A stretch of 64,000 bases of DNA, taken from Acrocarpospora macrocephala (lineage in GTDB: Bacteria; Actinomycetota; Actinomycetes; Streptosporangiales; Streptosporangiaceae). A model generated the notes under the pieces. The model was not told where the DNA came from. It was given only the letters and a program-made list of their open reading frames with translations, and searched no databases. Where the stretch lies: assembly GCF_009687865.1 (NCBI RefSeq), contig NZ_BLAE01000033.1, forward strand, positions 1-64,000, in the 5' to 3' direction. Within the stretch, counting starts at the first letter, position 1. Every line of letters starts with the position of its first letter. Position numbers and translations under genes: made by a program. Of this stretch, positions 32,679-42,151 are shown in pieces.

Positions 32679-35600
32679 TGGACCGCGACCTGGCCGAGAC
32701 CCTGCGCCGCCAAGCGGACTTCCGCGACGACCTGGCCCGCACCCCGATGGTGGAGCACCTGGCCCTGCTCGGCACGTTCAAGGCGGCCGACGTCAGCGCG
32801 GACGTGCTGCGCCTGCTCTGCGAACGCCTGCCCAGGGACGAGGCCATGCTCAGCGAGGGCCCGCGGATCGACGCCCTGGCGGCGATGCTCCGGCGCGGCG
32901 GCGCCGGAGAACCGGCCCGCGTGCGCGCGCCGCTCGACGACCCTCCCCCGACGCCGCTGCAGCGGATGCTCGACTCCTTCGTGCTCGACCTGCGGATCCC
33001 GGTGGCGGAGCGGGACGAGGACGAGCTGGTCGCCTCCATCAGCGTCTGGCGCTGGTTCACCGACGCGCTGGCCCTGGCCGGGCTGAGCGGCCAGGTGGCC
33101 GTGACCCCCGACCTGGACATGATCGAACGCCGCCTCTCCCTGCTCGACCTGACCCGGGCCGTCCGCACGCTCGTCAACGACGGCTGCTTCGGGCGGGAGC
33201 GCGAACTGGCCGCGCTCCACCGGCACGCCGACGCTCCGGGCCCCCGGTTCGCGACGATCGTGTACGGCGTCGGCGGGGTGGGCAAGTCCACGCTCATCGC
33301 CCGCTTCGTCATGGACCTCGCCGACCGCGGCCGCCCGTGGGCCTACCTGGACTTCGACCGCCCGACCCTCTCCTCCTACGACCCGGTGGTGGTGCTCAAC
33401 GACATCATCCGCCAGGTCTCCGTCCAGTTCCCCGACGACAAGCGCGTGCTGCGCCGCTGGCAGGACCTGGATCGCAGCGCGAAGGCCGGCGGCGGTCTTG
33501 AGACGTACGGCAGGGGGCTCTCCTACGAGGTGCTGGCGAGCTCGTTCGCCGGGACCGTGCGGGAGCGGGGCCTCGCCGGCCTCGTCGTGGTGCTCGACAC
33601 GTTCGAGGAGGTGGGCCGGGCGGACCGGTTCACGCGGGACAAGCTGCGCGAGCTGTTCACGCTGCTCGCCCACGAACTGCCGGACTTCCGGCTGGTCATC
33701 TCGGGCCGGGCTCCGGCGGAGACGTTCGGGCCCGCGACCACAATCCGGCGGCTGCACCTGCGACCACTCCCCGGCCCCGAGGCGGTGACCCTGCTGGCCG
33801 TGCTGACCGGCAGGGAAGCCGAGCGGGCCCAGCTCCCGGACCCCTTCGACCAGGCGCTCGGCGCCGAGATCGTCCGGCTGGTCGGCGGCCTGCCGCTGAC
33901 CCTCCGGCTGGCGGCCCGGGTCCTCGCGCGGGAGGGCGCCGCCGCCGTCACCGACGCCGCCGACCGCGCGCGCGTCCTGGACCGGGTCCGTACGGACTTC
34001 GTCCGCGGCTTCCTCTACCAGCGCATCCTCGCCCACCTCCGGGCGGGCAGCCCGGAGGACGGAGAGGCGCTCCGCCAGGTCGCCCGGGCCGCCATCGTGC
34101 TCACCAAGGTGACCCCCGAGCTGATCGAGCGCGTGCTCGTCCCCGCCCTGGATCCCCCGCCCGCCACCCCCGCGGAGGTGCTCCACCGGGACCTGGCCGC
34201 GGAGATGGCGTTCATCGAGGGCCAGGAGGGCGTGCTGCGCCTGCGCGAGGAGCTGCGGGGCCCGGCGCTCGCCGCGCTGAAATACGACGACCCCCAGCTG
34301 GTGGCCAGGATCCACGAGCGCGCCATCGCGTTCTACCAGGCCGAGGGGGGCGCGGCCGTGGACATCGCCTACCACCGCCTGGCCCGGGGCGAACCGGCCG
34401 CGGTCGTCGCCGCCGAGGCGGGCGAGGACGCGCTCCGCCTGCTCGAACCCTCGCTCGACGACTTCCCCGAGGTGTCGGCCAGGCTGATCCAGCAGGCGCT
34501 GGCGGGGACGCCCGTGCTGACCGCCGAGGTGGAGACGATCCGCTGGGAGCGCCGGACGCTCGCGGCCGTCGAGGTGGCGTTGCGCGCCGGTGAGCTCGGC
34601 CGGGCGCGGGCGCTGCTCGGCGAACGGGACGACCGCACCGAGTCGTCCCCGCTGTACCGCCTGGAATGCCGCCTCTACGAGGCGGAGGGCGACCTCGTCC
34701 AGGCCGTCGACTTCGCGCGGCGGGACCTGGCCGCCGCCACCGCCGCCGGTGACGCGGTCCGCTTCGCGGCGGCCGCCGTACGGGTCGCGGAGCTCGAGGA
34801 ACGGCGGGGCAGGCCGGACCAGGCCGCCCGCGGGCTGCGGGACGCGATGGCCGCCGACCTGCTCGGCGGGCATCCCGGGCTGCGGCTGGAACTGCTGCTC
34901 AACATCATGACCATCGAGGAGCGCGCCGGGCTCGGCGACGGCGACAGCCGCTGGACGCGCGAACTGGACGCGCGCGCCCTCCTCCAGCGGGCCGGGCCGC
35001 GCGCCGCCGAGGAGAACACCGGGCTCGTCCGGCTGCTGGCGGCGGCCCTCGGCGCGGAGGAACCGCGGTGGGTGGAGGCGGCCGCACGCCGGATCGGCCT
35101 CGGGCTGGTGGAGGATCGCGCCCTGGTCGCGGAGCTGGTGGCCGCGGTCGCCGCGTGGGATTCGGCCCAGGACGTGCCGGGCACGCTGCTGGCGCGGGCG
35201 ACCGGCACGACCTCCGCCGCCGACGCGCTGCCCAGCGCCTGGAACACCGCCCTGTCCGGGCTGGGCATCTATGCGGGGCCGCTGCTGCAGAGCCTGTGGA
35301 GCCTCGGGCCGCCCCCCGAGCCGGTGCGGACCGCGCTGCGGCGGATCTATCTGTGGTGGCGAACGCCGCAGGATCGCCCCGAGGCCGTGACCGGCGAGGT
35401 CCACTTCCTGGCGGAGACGCCACTCGACTGGTCCCGCGCCGAGGTCCAGGGGCTGGAACGGATCCTGTTCGATGCCTACCCGACGAGCACGCACCTGGCG
35501 TCGATCGCGGCGCGGGCGGGCCTCGACGTATCGGCGATCACGTGGGGACGGCTCGGGCGCCCAGCCCGTGACCTGCTCAGCCACGCGGACACGACGGGCA

Positions 35601-35737
35601 TGCTCGGGCCGCTGGTGACCGCCGTGCTGGCCGACTCGAGCGTGGCCGCGTTCCACTCCGAACTCGCACAGCTGGTCGGCGAGCGCTGGCTCGACGACCA
35701 CATGATCTCCCCTCAGACAGGAAGGGACAGCGGATGA
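32675..35737 (+). CDS. STAND-type NTPase with C-terminal EAD1-like domain
   Basis: A 1020-residue signalling NTPase. Residues 1-170 are a helical N-terminal region. Walker A is GVGGVGKST at 198-206 and Walker B is LVVVLDTFEE at about 303, followed by LVISGRAP and GGLPLTLRLAARVL, the pattern of STAND (NB-ARC/NACHT-like) ATPases. Residues about 540-880 are helical, TPR-like repeats (LYRLECRLYEAEGDLVQAVD; RVAELEERRGRPDQAARGL), probably the sensor. Residues about 926-1010 (ILFDAYPTSTHLASIAARAG, LLSHADTTGMLGPLVTAVLA) resemble EAD1 and match the N-terminal domain of the preceding protease. It overlaps that gene by ATGA. Likely role: ligand-triggered oligomerisation that recruits and activates the EAD1 protease. 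Confidence 0.82.
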   Translation: MMDRDLAETLRRQADFRDDLARTPMVEHLALLGTFKAADVSADVLRLLCERLPRDEAMLSEGPRIDALAAMLRRGGAGEPARVRAPLDDPPPTPLQRMLDSFVLDLRIPVAERDEDELVASISVWRWFTDALALAGLSGQVAVTPDLDMIERRLSLLDLTRAVRTLVNDGCFGRERELAALHRHADAPGPRFATIVYGVGGVGKSTLIARFVMDLADRGRPWAYLDFDRPTLSSYDPVVVLNDIIRQVSVQFPDDKRVLRRWQDLDRSAKAGGGLETYGRGLSYEVLASSFAGTVRERGLAGLVVVLDTFEEVGRADRFTRDKLRELFTLLAHELPDFRLVISGRAPAETFGPATTIRRLHLRPLPGPEAVTLLAVLTGREAERAQLPDPFDQALGAEIVRLVGGLPLTLRLAARVLAREGAAAVTDAADRARVLDRVRTDFVRGFLYQRILAHLRAGSPEDGEALRQVARAAIVLTKVTPELIERVLVPALDPPPATPAEVLHRDLAAEMAFIEGQEGVLRLREELRGPALAALKYDDPQLVARIHERAIAFYQAEGGAAVDIAYHRLARGEPAAVVAAEAGEDALRLLEPSLDDFPEVSARLIQQALAGTPVLTAEVETIRWERRTLAAVEVALRAGELGRARALLGERDDRTESSPLYRLECRLYEAEGDLVQAVDFARRDLAAATAAGDAVRFAAAAVRVAELEERRGRPDQAARGLRDAMAADLLGGHPGLRLELLLNIMTIEERAGLGDGDSRWTRELDARALLQRAGPRAAEENTGLVRLLAAALGAEEPRWVEAAARRIGLGLVEDRALVAELVAAVAAWDSAQDVPGTLLARATGTTSAADALPSAWNTALSGLGIYAGPLLQSLWSLGPPPEPVRTALRRIYLWWRTPQDRPEAVTGEVHFLAETPLDWSRAEVQGLERILFDAYPTSTHLASIAARAGLDVSAITWGRLGRPARDLLSHADTTGMLGPLVTAVLADSSVAAFHSELAQLVGERWLDDHMISPQTGRDSG

Positions 35738-36594
35738 CGACTCTGGTGTTCATCCACGGGCGTGGCCAGGAAGGCAAGAAGCCGGAGGTGCTGCTGCGGA
35801 GCTGGCGCGCCGCGCTCGCGGCCGGTCTTGTCGCGGCCGGGCAGGCCATGCGGCCGCAGGTCGCGGCGGTCATGCCGTACTACGGGAACGTGCTGCACAG
35901 GCTGGCCGGTGAGGCGGCCAGGCAGGGGCGGCCGCTCCAGCTGGAGAGCATGTCGGACGACGACCCCCTGGAGGCGCCGTTCCACCCGCACCTCACCGAG
36001 GAGGCGGGCGAGATCGAGCGACGCCTGATCATCGAGATGGCCGCCGCACGAGGCGGCCCCCTGCCAGAGGAGGGTCTGGCGGACCTGCTGTCGTGGGGGC
36101 CCGCCCGGAACGCCCTCACCTGGCTGTCCCGGCACAGCCGCCTGGACCAGGAGATCATCAAGGCGTTCCTGCAGGACGTGGCCGTCTACCTGAGCTACGG
36201 CCGGGAGCAGGTGCTGGCCACGGTCCGGGCCGAGATCCCGGCGGCGGGACCGATCGTGCTGGTGACCCACAGCCTCGGCACGGTGGTCGCCCGCGACCTT
36301 CTCGACGAGCCCGCGCTCCGGGACCGGGTCACCCTCTGGGTGACGGCGGGCTCCCCGCTCGGCCTGCCTTCCATCCAGCGGAACCTGCTGTCGAAAGGCG
36401 CGCACAATCCCGGCGTGCAATGGGTGACGGCGTACGACGTCAACGACATCGTGGCGCTCGGGCATCCGCTGGTGGGGGCGTGGGGCCGGCCGCTGGAGGA
36501 ACTGGAAGTCGACAACGGGGCGGAACCCCACGACATCGTGAAATACCTCTCCCACGGGAGTGTGGCGGGGCCGATCGCGCGGGCGCTGACCTGA
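35734..36594 (+). CDS. Intracellular alpha/beta hydrolase, last gene of system
   Basis: A 286-residue alpha/beta hydrolase. Oxyanion loop LVFIHGRGQEGKK at the N-terminus, nucleophile elbow VLVTHSLGTVVARDLL (Ser about residue 174), acid Asp in AYDVNDIVALGHPL and a possible catalytic His in KYLSHGSVAG at the C-terminus. No signal peptide. It overlaps the STAND gene by ATGA, so all four genes of operon B are translationally coupled. It differs from the 410-residue hydrolase of operon A, so the system has two distinct hydrolases. Similar small hydrolases occur beside STAND NTPases, where a lipase or esterase effector role is suspected; the substrate is unknown. Confidence 0.82.
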   Translation: MTTLVFIHGRGQEGKKPEVLLRSWRAALAAGLVAAGQAMRPQVAAVMPYYGNVLHRLAGEAARQGRPLQLESMSDDDPLEAPFHPHLTEEAGEIERRLIIEMAAARGGPLPEEGLADLLSWGPARNALTWLSRHSRLDQEIIKAFLQDVAVYLSYGREQVLATVRAEIPAAGPIVLVTHSLGTVVARDLLDEPALRDRVTLWVTAGSPLGLPSIQRNLLSKGAHNPGVQWVTAYDVNDIVALGHPLVGAWGRPLEELEVDNGAEPHDIVKYLSHGSVAGPIARALT

Positions 36595-36701
36595 AAGAGC
36601 GCGCAGTTCTCCGTGGGCCGGTAGTTCCACGGCGCGCAGCCGTTTCCTCCGGCCGCTGGTTCCAGGACTGACGGGCCATCGTTGATTCCTTCCGGTCGGC
36701 G

Positions 36702-37949
<1,248 letters not shown>

Positions 37950-38074
37950 TCACTGCATCGAGGATTAGGCGCGCAACCTGCTAAATGATTGGCTGATCAA
38001 CATGGCAATCGAGTAGGGGCGAGTTCGCGTATCGGCTATACAACTTGTCCAGTGTTTTGGCGGCACGTGGAGCT

Positions 38075-38140
38075 ATCGGTGAGTCCGATAGCCGCCATCG
38101 GTGCCAGGACTTGGACGCCGACCGGCCGCCTGCCTACCGT
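38075..38140 (+). promoter_or_regulatory. Distal LysR-type promoter P1 of the catabolic operon
   Basis: Composite operator ATCGG-N5-CCGAT-N6-CATCGG at 38075-38101, 9-bp gap, -35 TTGGAC at 38111-38116, 18 bp, -10 TACCGT at 38135-38140. The layout is identical to P2 and to the promoter of the LigJ-like gene. No gene starts between P1 and P2. Confidence 0.78.
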
Positions 38141-38245
38141 GAGCGCGCGCCACAGGGTGTGATTTTTTCGGCCTGATTTCTTGAATGTGACAAATGGCGT
38201 GATTATGTCATCGAGGATGGCGCTGAGCGCATTTTGTATTTCCAT

Positions 38246-38311
38246 ATCGGCCAGACCGATGGATCGCATCGGAAATGCGCGTTGGACTGCGGAATTGCCA
38301 GTTCCTACCGT
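38246..38311 (+). promoter_or_regulatory. Proximal LysR-type promoter P2 of the catabolic operon
   Basis: Composite operator at 38246-38272, 9-bp gap, TTGGAC at 38282-38287, 18 bp, TACCGT at 38306-38311. Expected start near 38318, giving a leader of about 44 nt before GTG 38362. The first half, ATCGG-N5-CCGAT, is an exact T-N11-A LysR box centred near -65. Confidence 0.82.
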
Positions 38312-38361
38312 CGAGACAACAAGCCGGCTGGGCCGGGCAGTCTCACGGAGGTCTACACGTC

Positions 38362-39849
38362 GTGATCCGCACTGGGAAGCAGTACATCGAGGGACTACGG
38401 GCGCCGCGCGAGGTGTACGTCGGCGGCGAGCGAGTCGTGGACGTGACGACGTATCCGGCGTTCCACGAGCCGATCCAGAGCTACGCCCGGCTGTACGACA
38501 TGAAGCACGACAGCCAGTACCAGGACATTCTCACCTACACGGAGGAGCCGGGCGGGGAACGCTACGACATCAGCTACCTCGTCCCGAAGAGCAAGGAGGA
38601 GCTGAAGGCGAAGGGCAGGGCGTACCACACGTACGCGCGGGCGTCCTACGGATGCCTGGGCCGAGGCCCGGAGTTCATGGCGGCGTTGATCGCCGGGATG
38701 TGGGAGAGCACGGACTGGTTCGAGCAGTGGGGCGAGGGCGGCGCCCAGAAGGTCGCCGACTACGTCCGCTACGTCCGGGACAACGATCTCTTCCTCACCC
38801 ACGCGCTCGGCAACCCGCAGTCAGACCGATCCAAGCCCTCCCACCAGCAGGCGAATCCGTACATCCACCTGCGGGTCAAGGAGGAGACCCCGGAGGGCCT
38901 GATCATTAGGGGCGCCAAGCAGCTGGCCACCGCCGCGCCGGTGACCGACGAGATCCTGGTGTTCCCCAACGGCCGCCAGTTCGGGCCGGGCGACGACGCG
39001 TACGCCCTGTGCTTCGCGGTTCCGACCACCACCCCCGGCGTGAAGATCATCTGCCGTGAGCCGCTGGTTCCCGAGAGCCGCAACGTGTACGACCACCCGC
39101 TCAGCTCCCGGTTCGAGGAGATGGACGCGCTGATCGTCTTCGACGACGTGCTGGTTCCGTGGGATCGGGTGTTCTTCTACAACAGCCTCACTGCGGCCAA
39201 CAACATGCGCTTCATGACCGGCGTGGCGGCGTTCTCCGGCCACCTGTCCGTCCACCGGGCCACGGTCCGCGCGGCGCTGACGGTGGCCACCGCGATGAAA
39301 CTGTGCAATTCGGTGAAGACCGACGTGTTCCCCAACGTCGGGGAACTCCTCGGCCGGCTGGCCGCGCTGTACAAAGCCCAGGAAGCTCTGCTGTTCCGGT
39401 GCGAGGAAGAGCCGAGGGTCAGCGAAACCGGCACGTACTGGGTCAACGGGGACGCGCTCAGCGCCTCCGGCCTGCTCTTCCCGGACTTCTACACGACCAT
39501 GCTGGACGTGATCAAGCGGACCGGCGCCGCCGGGCTCATGCTCACGCCCACGCTGGGCGAGTTCACCGGCGAGGTCGCCGACCTGGCCAACACCTACTTC
39601 GCCGGCGCCGACGACATGCCGGGCGTGGACCGGGTGCAGATCGCCAAGCTGGCCTGGGATCTGGCCGGGGACTCGGTCGGCCAGCGGCTCTCGCACTACG
39701 AGCGCTTCTACATCGGCGAGCCCATGTTCGTCGCCTCGTTCTTCGCCCGCTCGGCCGACATGGGGCTCGGCCGGGAACTGCTGGAGAACATCCTCGCCGA
39801 AGGCCGGGCGCTGCGTGACGCGGCCCTGGAGTCCCGGCCCGGCAGCTAG
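38362..39849 (+). CDS. FADH2-dependent phenol monooxygenase, HpaB type
   Basis: A 495-residue oxygenase component of a two-component flavin monooxygenase (4-hydroxyphenylacetate 3-hydroxylase family). Typical stretches: RTGKQYIEGLRAPREVYVGG, RASYGCLGRGPEFMAAL, FVPNGR-like VFPNGRQFGPGDDAYAL, DALIVFDDVLVPWDRVF and FAGADDMPGVDRVQIAKLAW. It ortho-hydroxylates a phenolic ring using reduced FAD from the next gene product. GTG 38362, 10 nt after CACGGAGG, is chosen because the ATG at 38275 lies upstream of promoter P2. It is the first gene of the catabolic operon. Whether the substrate is a hydroxybenzoate, protocatechuate or a hydroxyphenylacetate is not shown by sequence. Confidence 0.9.
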   Translation: MIRTGKQYIEGLRAPREVYVGGERVVDVTTYPAFHEPIQSYARLYDMKHDSQYQDILTYTEEPGGERYDISYLVPKSKEELKAKGRAYHTYARASYGCLGRGPEFMAALIAGMWESTDWFEQWGEGGAQKVADYVRYVRDNDLFLTHALGNPQSDRSKPSHQQANPYIHLRVKEETPEGLIIRGAKQLATAAPVTDEILVFPNGRQFGPGDDAYALCFAVPTTTPGVKIICREPLVPESRNVYDHPLSSRFEEMDALIVFDDVLVPWDRVFFYNSLTAANNMRFMTGVAAFSGHLSVHRATVRAALTVATAMKLCNSVKTDVFPNVGELLGRLAALYKAQEALLFRCEEEPRVSETGTYWVNGDALSASGLLFPDFYTTMLDVIKRTGAAGLMLTPTLGEFTGEVADLANTYFAGADDMPGVDRVQIAKLAWDLAGDSVGQRLSHYERFYIGEPMFVASFFARSADMGLGRELLENILAEGRALRDAALESRPGS

Positions 39850-39861
39850 CGGAGCCCCGCG

Positions 39862-40404
39862 ATGTCCCCCGATCGCGCCTACCGCGCCACCATGGGCCTG
39901 TTCGCCACCGGAGTGACCGTCATCACCGTCGGGCACCAGGGCGTCAGGCACGGTATGACGGCCAGTGCCGTGATGTCGGTGTCCCTGCGGCCGCAGTTGC
40001 TCGCGGTCGCGGTGGACAACCGGTCCCACACCAACGAGATGGTCCAGCGGGCCGGCCACTTCACGGTGAACATCCTGGCCGAGGGGCAGGCGGAGGTGGC
40101 GCGGCGGTTCGCCCGGCCGATGGCGAGGGAGGCCGAACTCTTCGGCGCGGCGCCGACCACGGTCGGCCCCGCCGGCGACCCCGTTCTGCCGGCGACACTG
40201 GCCCACCTGTCCTGCGAGGTCACCTCCGTCCACGAGGAGGGGGACCACACGCTCTATGTCGGACGTGTCACCGCGCTGTGGCGCACGCCTGAAGCGACCG
40301 CGCCGCTGATCTTCTACGCCGGCCGGTTCTGCTCCACCAGCTGCCGCGTCTGCATCGCCCGCGTCGACCCGACCGAAGCCCTGTACGCCCTGCACGGGGG
40401 CTGA
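39862..40404 (+). CDS. Flavin reductase component, HpaC type
   Basis: A 180-residue split-barrel flavin reductase that supplies FADH2 to the adjacent HpaB-type oxygenase. Family motifs: TGVTVITVGHQGVRHGMTAS, PQLLAVAVDNRSHTNEMV, GHFTVNILAEGQ and DHTLYVGRVTALW. It begins 12 nt after the oxygenase stop. The C-terminus carries three Cys (RFCSTSCRVCIAR), unusual for the family and possibly redox-active or metal-binding. Confidence 0.88.
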   Translation: MSPDRAYRATMGLFATGVTVITVGHQGVRHGMTASAVMSVSLRPQLLAVAVDNRSHTNEMVQRAGHFTVNILAEGQAEVARRFARPMAREAELFGAAPTTVGPAGDPVLPATLAHLSCEVTSVHEEGDHTLYVGRVTALWRTPEATAPLIFYAGRFCSTSCRVCIARVDPTEALYALHGG

Positions 40405-40442
40405 GCAGCCCGTCCGCACGGCGGAGGAAGAAAGGCACATTC

Positions 40443-41429
40443 ATGGCACAGTTAGTTCTCGGGCTCGGGGTCTCGCACACCCCCCAGATGAGCATGCCCA
40501 GCGACCTGTGGGCCTCGTACGCCAGGCATGACCGGAAGAACCCCAACCTCATCTACCGCCGCAAGAAGTGGGCCTACGAGGACCTCGTCGCGGCCAGGGC
40601 CGGGGACGGCATCGCCGAGCGGATCAACGAGGAGACCTTCTCGGCCCTGCACGCGCGAGCCCAGACCGCGGTGGACTCGCTGGCCGCCAGCCTCGCCGAA
40701 GCCGCGCCCGACGTCGTGGTGATCGTCGGCGACGACCACCACGAGATCTTCGCCGAGGACAGCATGCCCACGTTCGCCGTCTACTGGGGCGAAACCGTGC
40801 GGGCGATCCCGCCGGAGAAGTTCTGGTTCCCCGAGGTGGCGACGGCGGCCTGGGCGCTGTACGGCGAGCAGCCCGAGACCTACCCCTGCCACGCCCCGCT
40901 CGGCGAGCACCTGATCCGCGGCCTCAACGGTTCCGGTTTCGACGTGGCGCAGGTGCGCGCGCAACCGGAGGGCCAGTCCATCGGGCACACGGTGGTGCTG
41001 GTCCGCAACCGGCTCATGGACCGGGAGGCCGAACCGCTGCCGATGGTGCCGGTGCTGCTCAACACCTACTTCGAGCCGAACCGGCCGACCCCGGCACGCT
41101 GCTGGGAGCTGGGCAAGGGCCTGGCCGCGGCGATCGCGGCCTACCCGGAGGAGCTGCGGGTGGCGGTGATCGCCTCCGGCGGGCTGAGCCACTTCGTGGT
41201 GGACGAGGAGCTCGACCGCGCCGTGCTGAACGCGATGAAGGACCGCGACGAGGACGCCATCGCCGGGTTCTCCGGCGAGGACTTCGTCTCCGGCACCAGC
41301 GAGTCCATGGGCTGGCTGGCCGTCGGCGGCGCCTGCGCGAAGCTGGACATGGAGATCGTCGACTACATCCCGGCCTACCGCACCGAAGCGGGCACCGGCT
41401 GCGGCATGGCCATGGTGCGGTGGTCGTGA
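40443..41429 (+). CDS. LigB-type (class III) extradiol ring-cleavage dioxygenase
   Basis: A 328-residue non-heme Fe(II) dioxygenase of the LigB superfamily, the catalytic subunit fold of protocatechuate 4,5-dioxygenase and gallate dioxygenase. Iron ligands are likely His12 in GVSHTPQ, His in VGDDHHEIF (residues 99-100) and a downstream Glu; the acid/base His is in SGGLSHFVVDEEL. It opens an aromatic diol or triol between adjacent carbons. The following GalB-like and GalC-like genes point to a product such as 4-oxalomesaconate, which arises directly from gallate. A good GGAGGAA site precedes ATG 40443. Confidence 0.88.
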   Translation: MAQLVLGLGVSHTPQMSMPSDLWASYARHDRKNPNLIYRRKKWAYEDLVAARAGDGIAERINEETFSALHARAQTAVDSLAASLAEAAPDVVVIVGDDHHEIFAEDSMPTFAVYWGETVRAIPPEKFWFPEVATAAWALYGEQPETYPCHAPLGEHLIRGLNGSGFDVAQVRAQPEGQSIGHTVVLVRNRLMDREAEPLPMVPVLLNTYFEPNRPTPARCWELGKGLAAAIAAYPEELRVAVIASGGLSHFVVDEELDRAVLNAMKDRDEDAIAGFSGEDFVSGTSESMGWLAVGGACAKLDMEIVDYIPAYRTEAGTGCGMAMVRWS

Positions 41430-42151
41430 TGGCGCCCGGCCAATCGATGCTGGTGGTCAGCGCGCACGCCGCGGACTTCGTCTGGCGTGCGTCCGGCGCC
41501 ATCGCCCTGCACACGGCCGCGGGCGGCACCGCGACGGTGGTCTGTCTCTCCTACGGCGAGCGGGGCGAGTCCGGCGACCTGTGGCGGGAGCCCGGCCAGA
41601 CGGTGGAGGCGGTGAAGACGCGCAGGCACGCCGAGGGGCAGCAGGCCGCGGCCGAGGTGGGCGCGGACTACGTCCCGCTGGATCTGGGCGACTACCCGCT
41701 GGAGGTGCCGGCGGAGGCCATGCGGCGGCTGGTCGAGGTCTACCTGCGGACCCGCCCGGACGTGCTGCTCGTGCACGCTCCGGCCGACCCGTTCAATCCC
41801 GACCATCCGGTCGCCTCGGCCGCGGCGGTCAAGGCCAGGCTGCTGGCCATGGGCGCGGGCGGGGTCCCGGCCGCGTTCCCGACGATCCCGCCGCCGAGCA
41901 TGTTCGCCTTCGAACCGCATCAGCCCGACCAGTGTGGGTTCGCCCCCGACACCTACCTGGATGTCACGGCGGTGTTCGACCGCAAGCTGGCGGCGATGGG
42001 GGCGATGGCCTCGCAGGCGTACCTGGCCGGCCACTACCGCCAGCGCGCCGAGCAGCGCGCCTACCAGTCCCGCTATCTCGGCGCCGGCGCCGAGGTGCGC
42101 TATGTGGAGGCGTTCCAGCGGATGACCCCCGAACTGCGGGACCGGCTGTGA
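41429..42151 (+). CDS. PIG-L-fold protein, GalB-like 4-oxalomesaconate hydratase
   Basis: A 240-residue PIG-L/LmbE-fold metal enzyme. Deacetylases have AHPDDE, but here the motif is SAHAADFVWRASG: the metal-binding His and second Asp are kept, while the Asp that acts as deacetylase base is Ala. The later ligand His is in NPDHPVAS. GalB, the 4-oxalomesaconate hydratase of gallate degradation, belongs to this fold, and the neighbours (LigB dioxygenase before, RraA/GalC-type aldolase after) are the enzymes for the steps on either side. The stop/start overlap TGATG couples it to the dioxygenase. The function is inferred from fold, motif change and context. Confidence 0.8.
   Translation: MAPGQSMLVVSAHAADFVWRASGAIALHTAAGGTATVVCLSYGERGESGDLWREPGQTVEAVKTRRHAEGQQAAAEVGADYVPLDLGDYPLEVPAEAMRRLVEVYLRTRPDVLLVHAPADPFNPDHPVASAAAVKARLLAMGAGGVPAAFPTIPPPSMFAFEPHQPDQCGFAPDTYLDVTAVFDRKLAAMGAMASQAYLAGHYRQRAEQRAYQSRYLGAGAEVRYVEAFQRMTPELRDRL

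Noticed and set aside
32135-35701. Very long minus-strand open frame (over 1180 codons) opposite the STAND NTPase
   Set aside because: It is a mirror of the real gene caused by high G+C codon use. It has low-complexity Gly/Arg/Gln-rich sequence and no motif, while the plus strand has Walker motifs and coupled starts.
25994-36594. Ordinary secreted protease cluster for nutrition
   Set aside because: None of the proteases or hydrolases has an export signal, and they are fused to or coupled with NTPases.
38036-38269. 77-codon minus-strand frame upstream of hpd
   Set aside because: It covers two LysR-type operators and promoter P1, and has no ribosome site or similarity.
38275-38361. Upstream start (ATG 38275) for the HpaB-type gene
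   Set aside because: It lies before the -35/-10 of promoter P2, so the main transcript would not contain it; the family N-terminus begins near GTG 38362.
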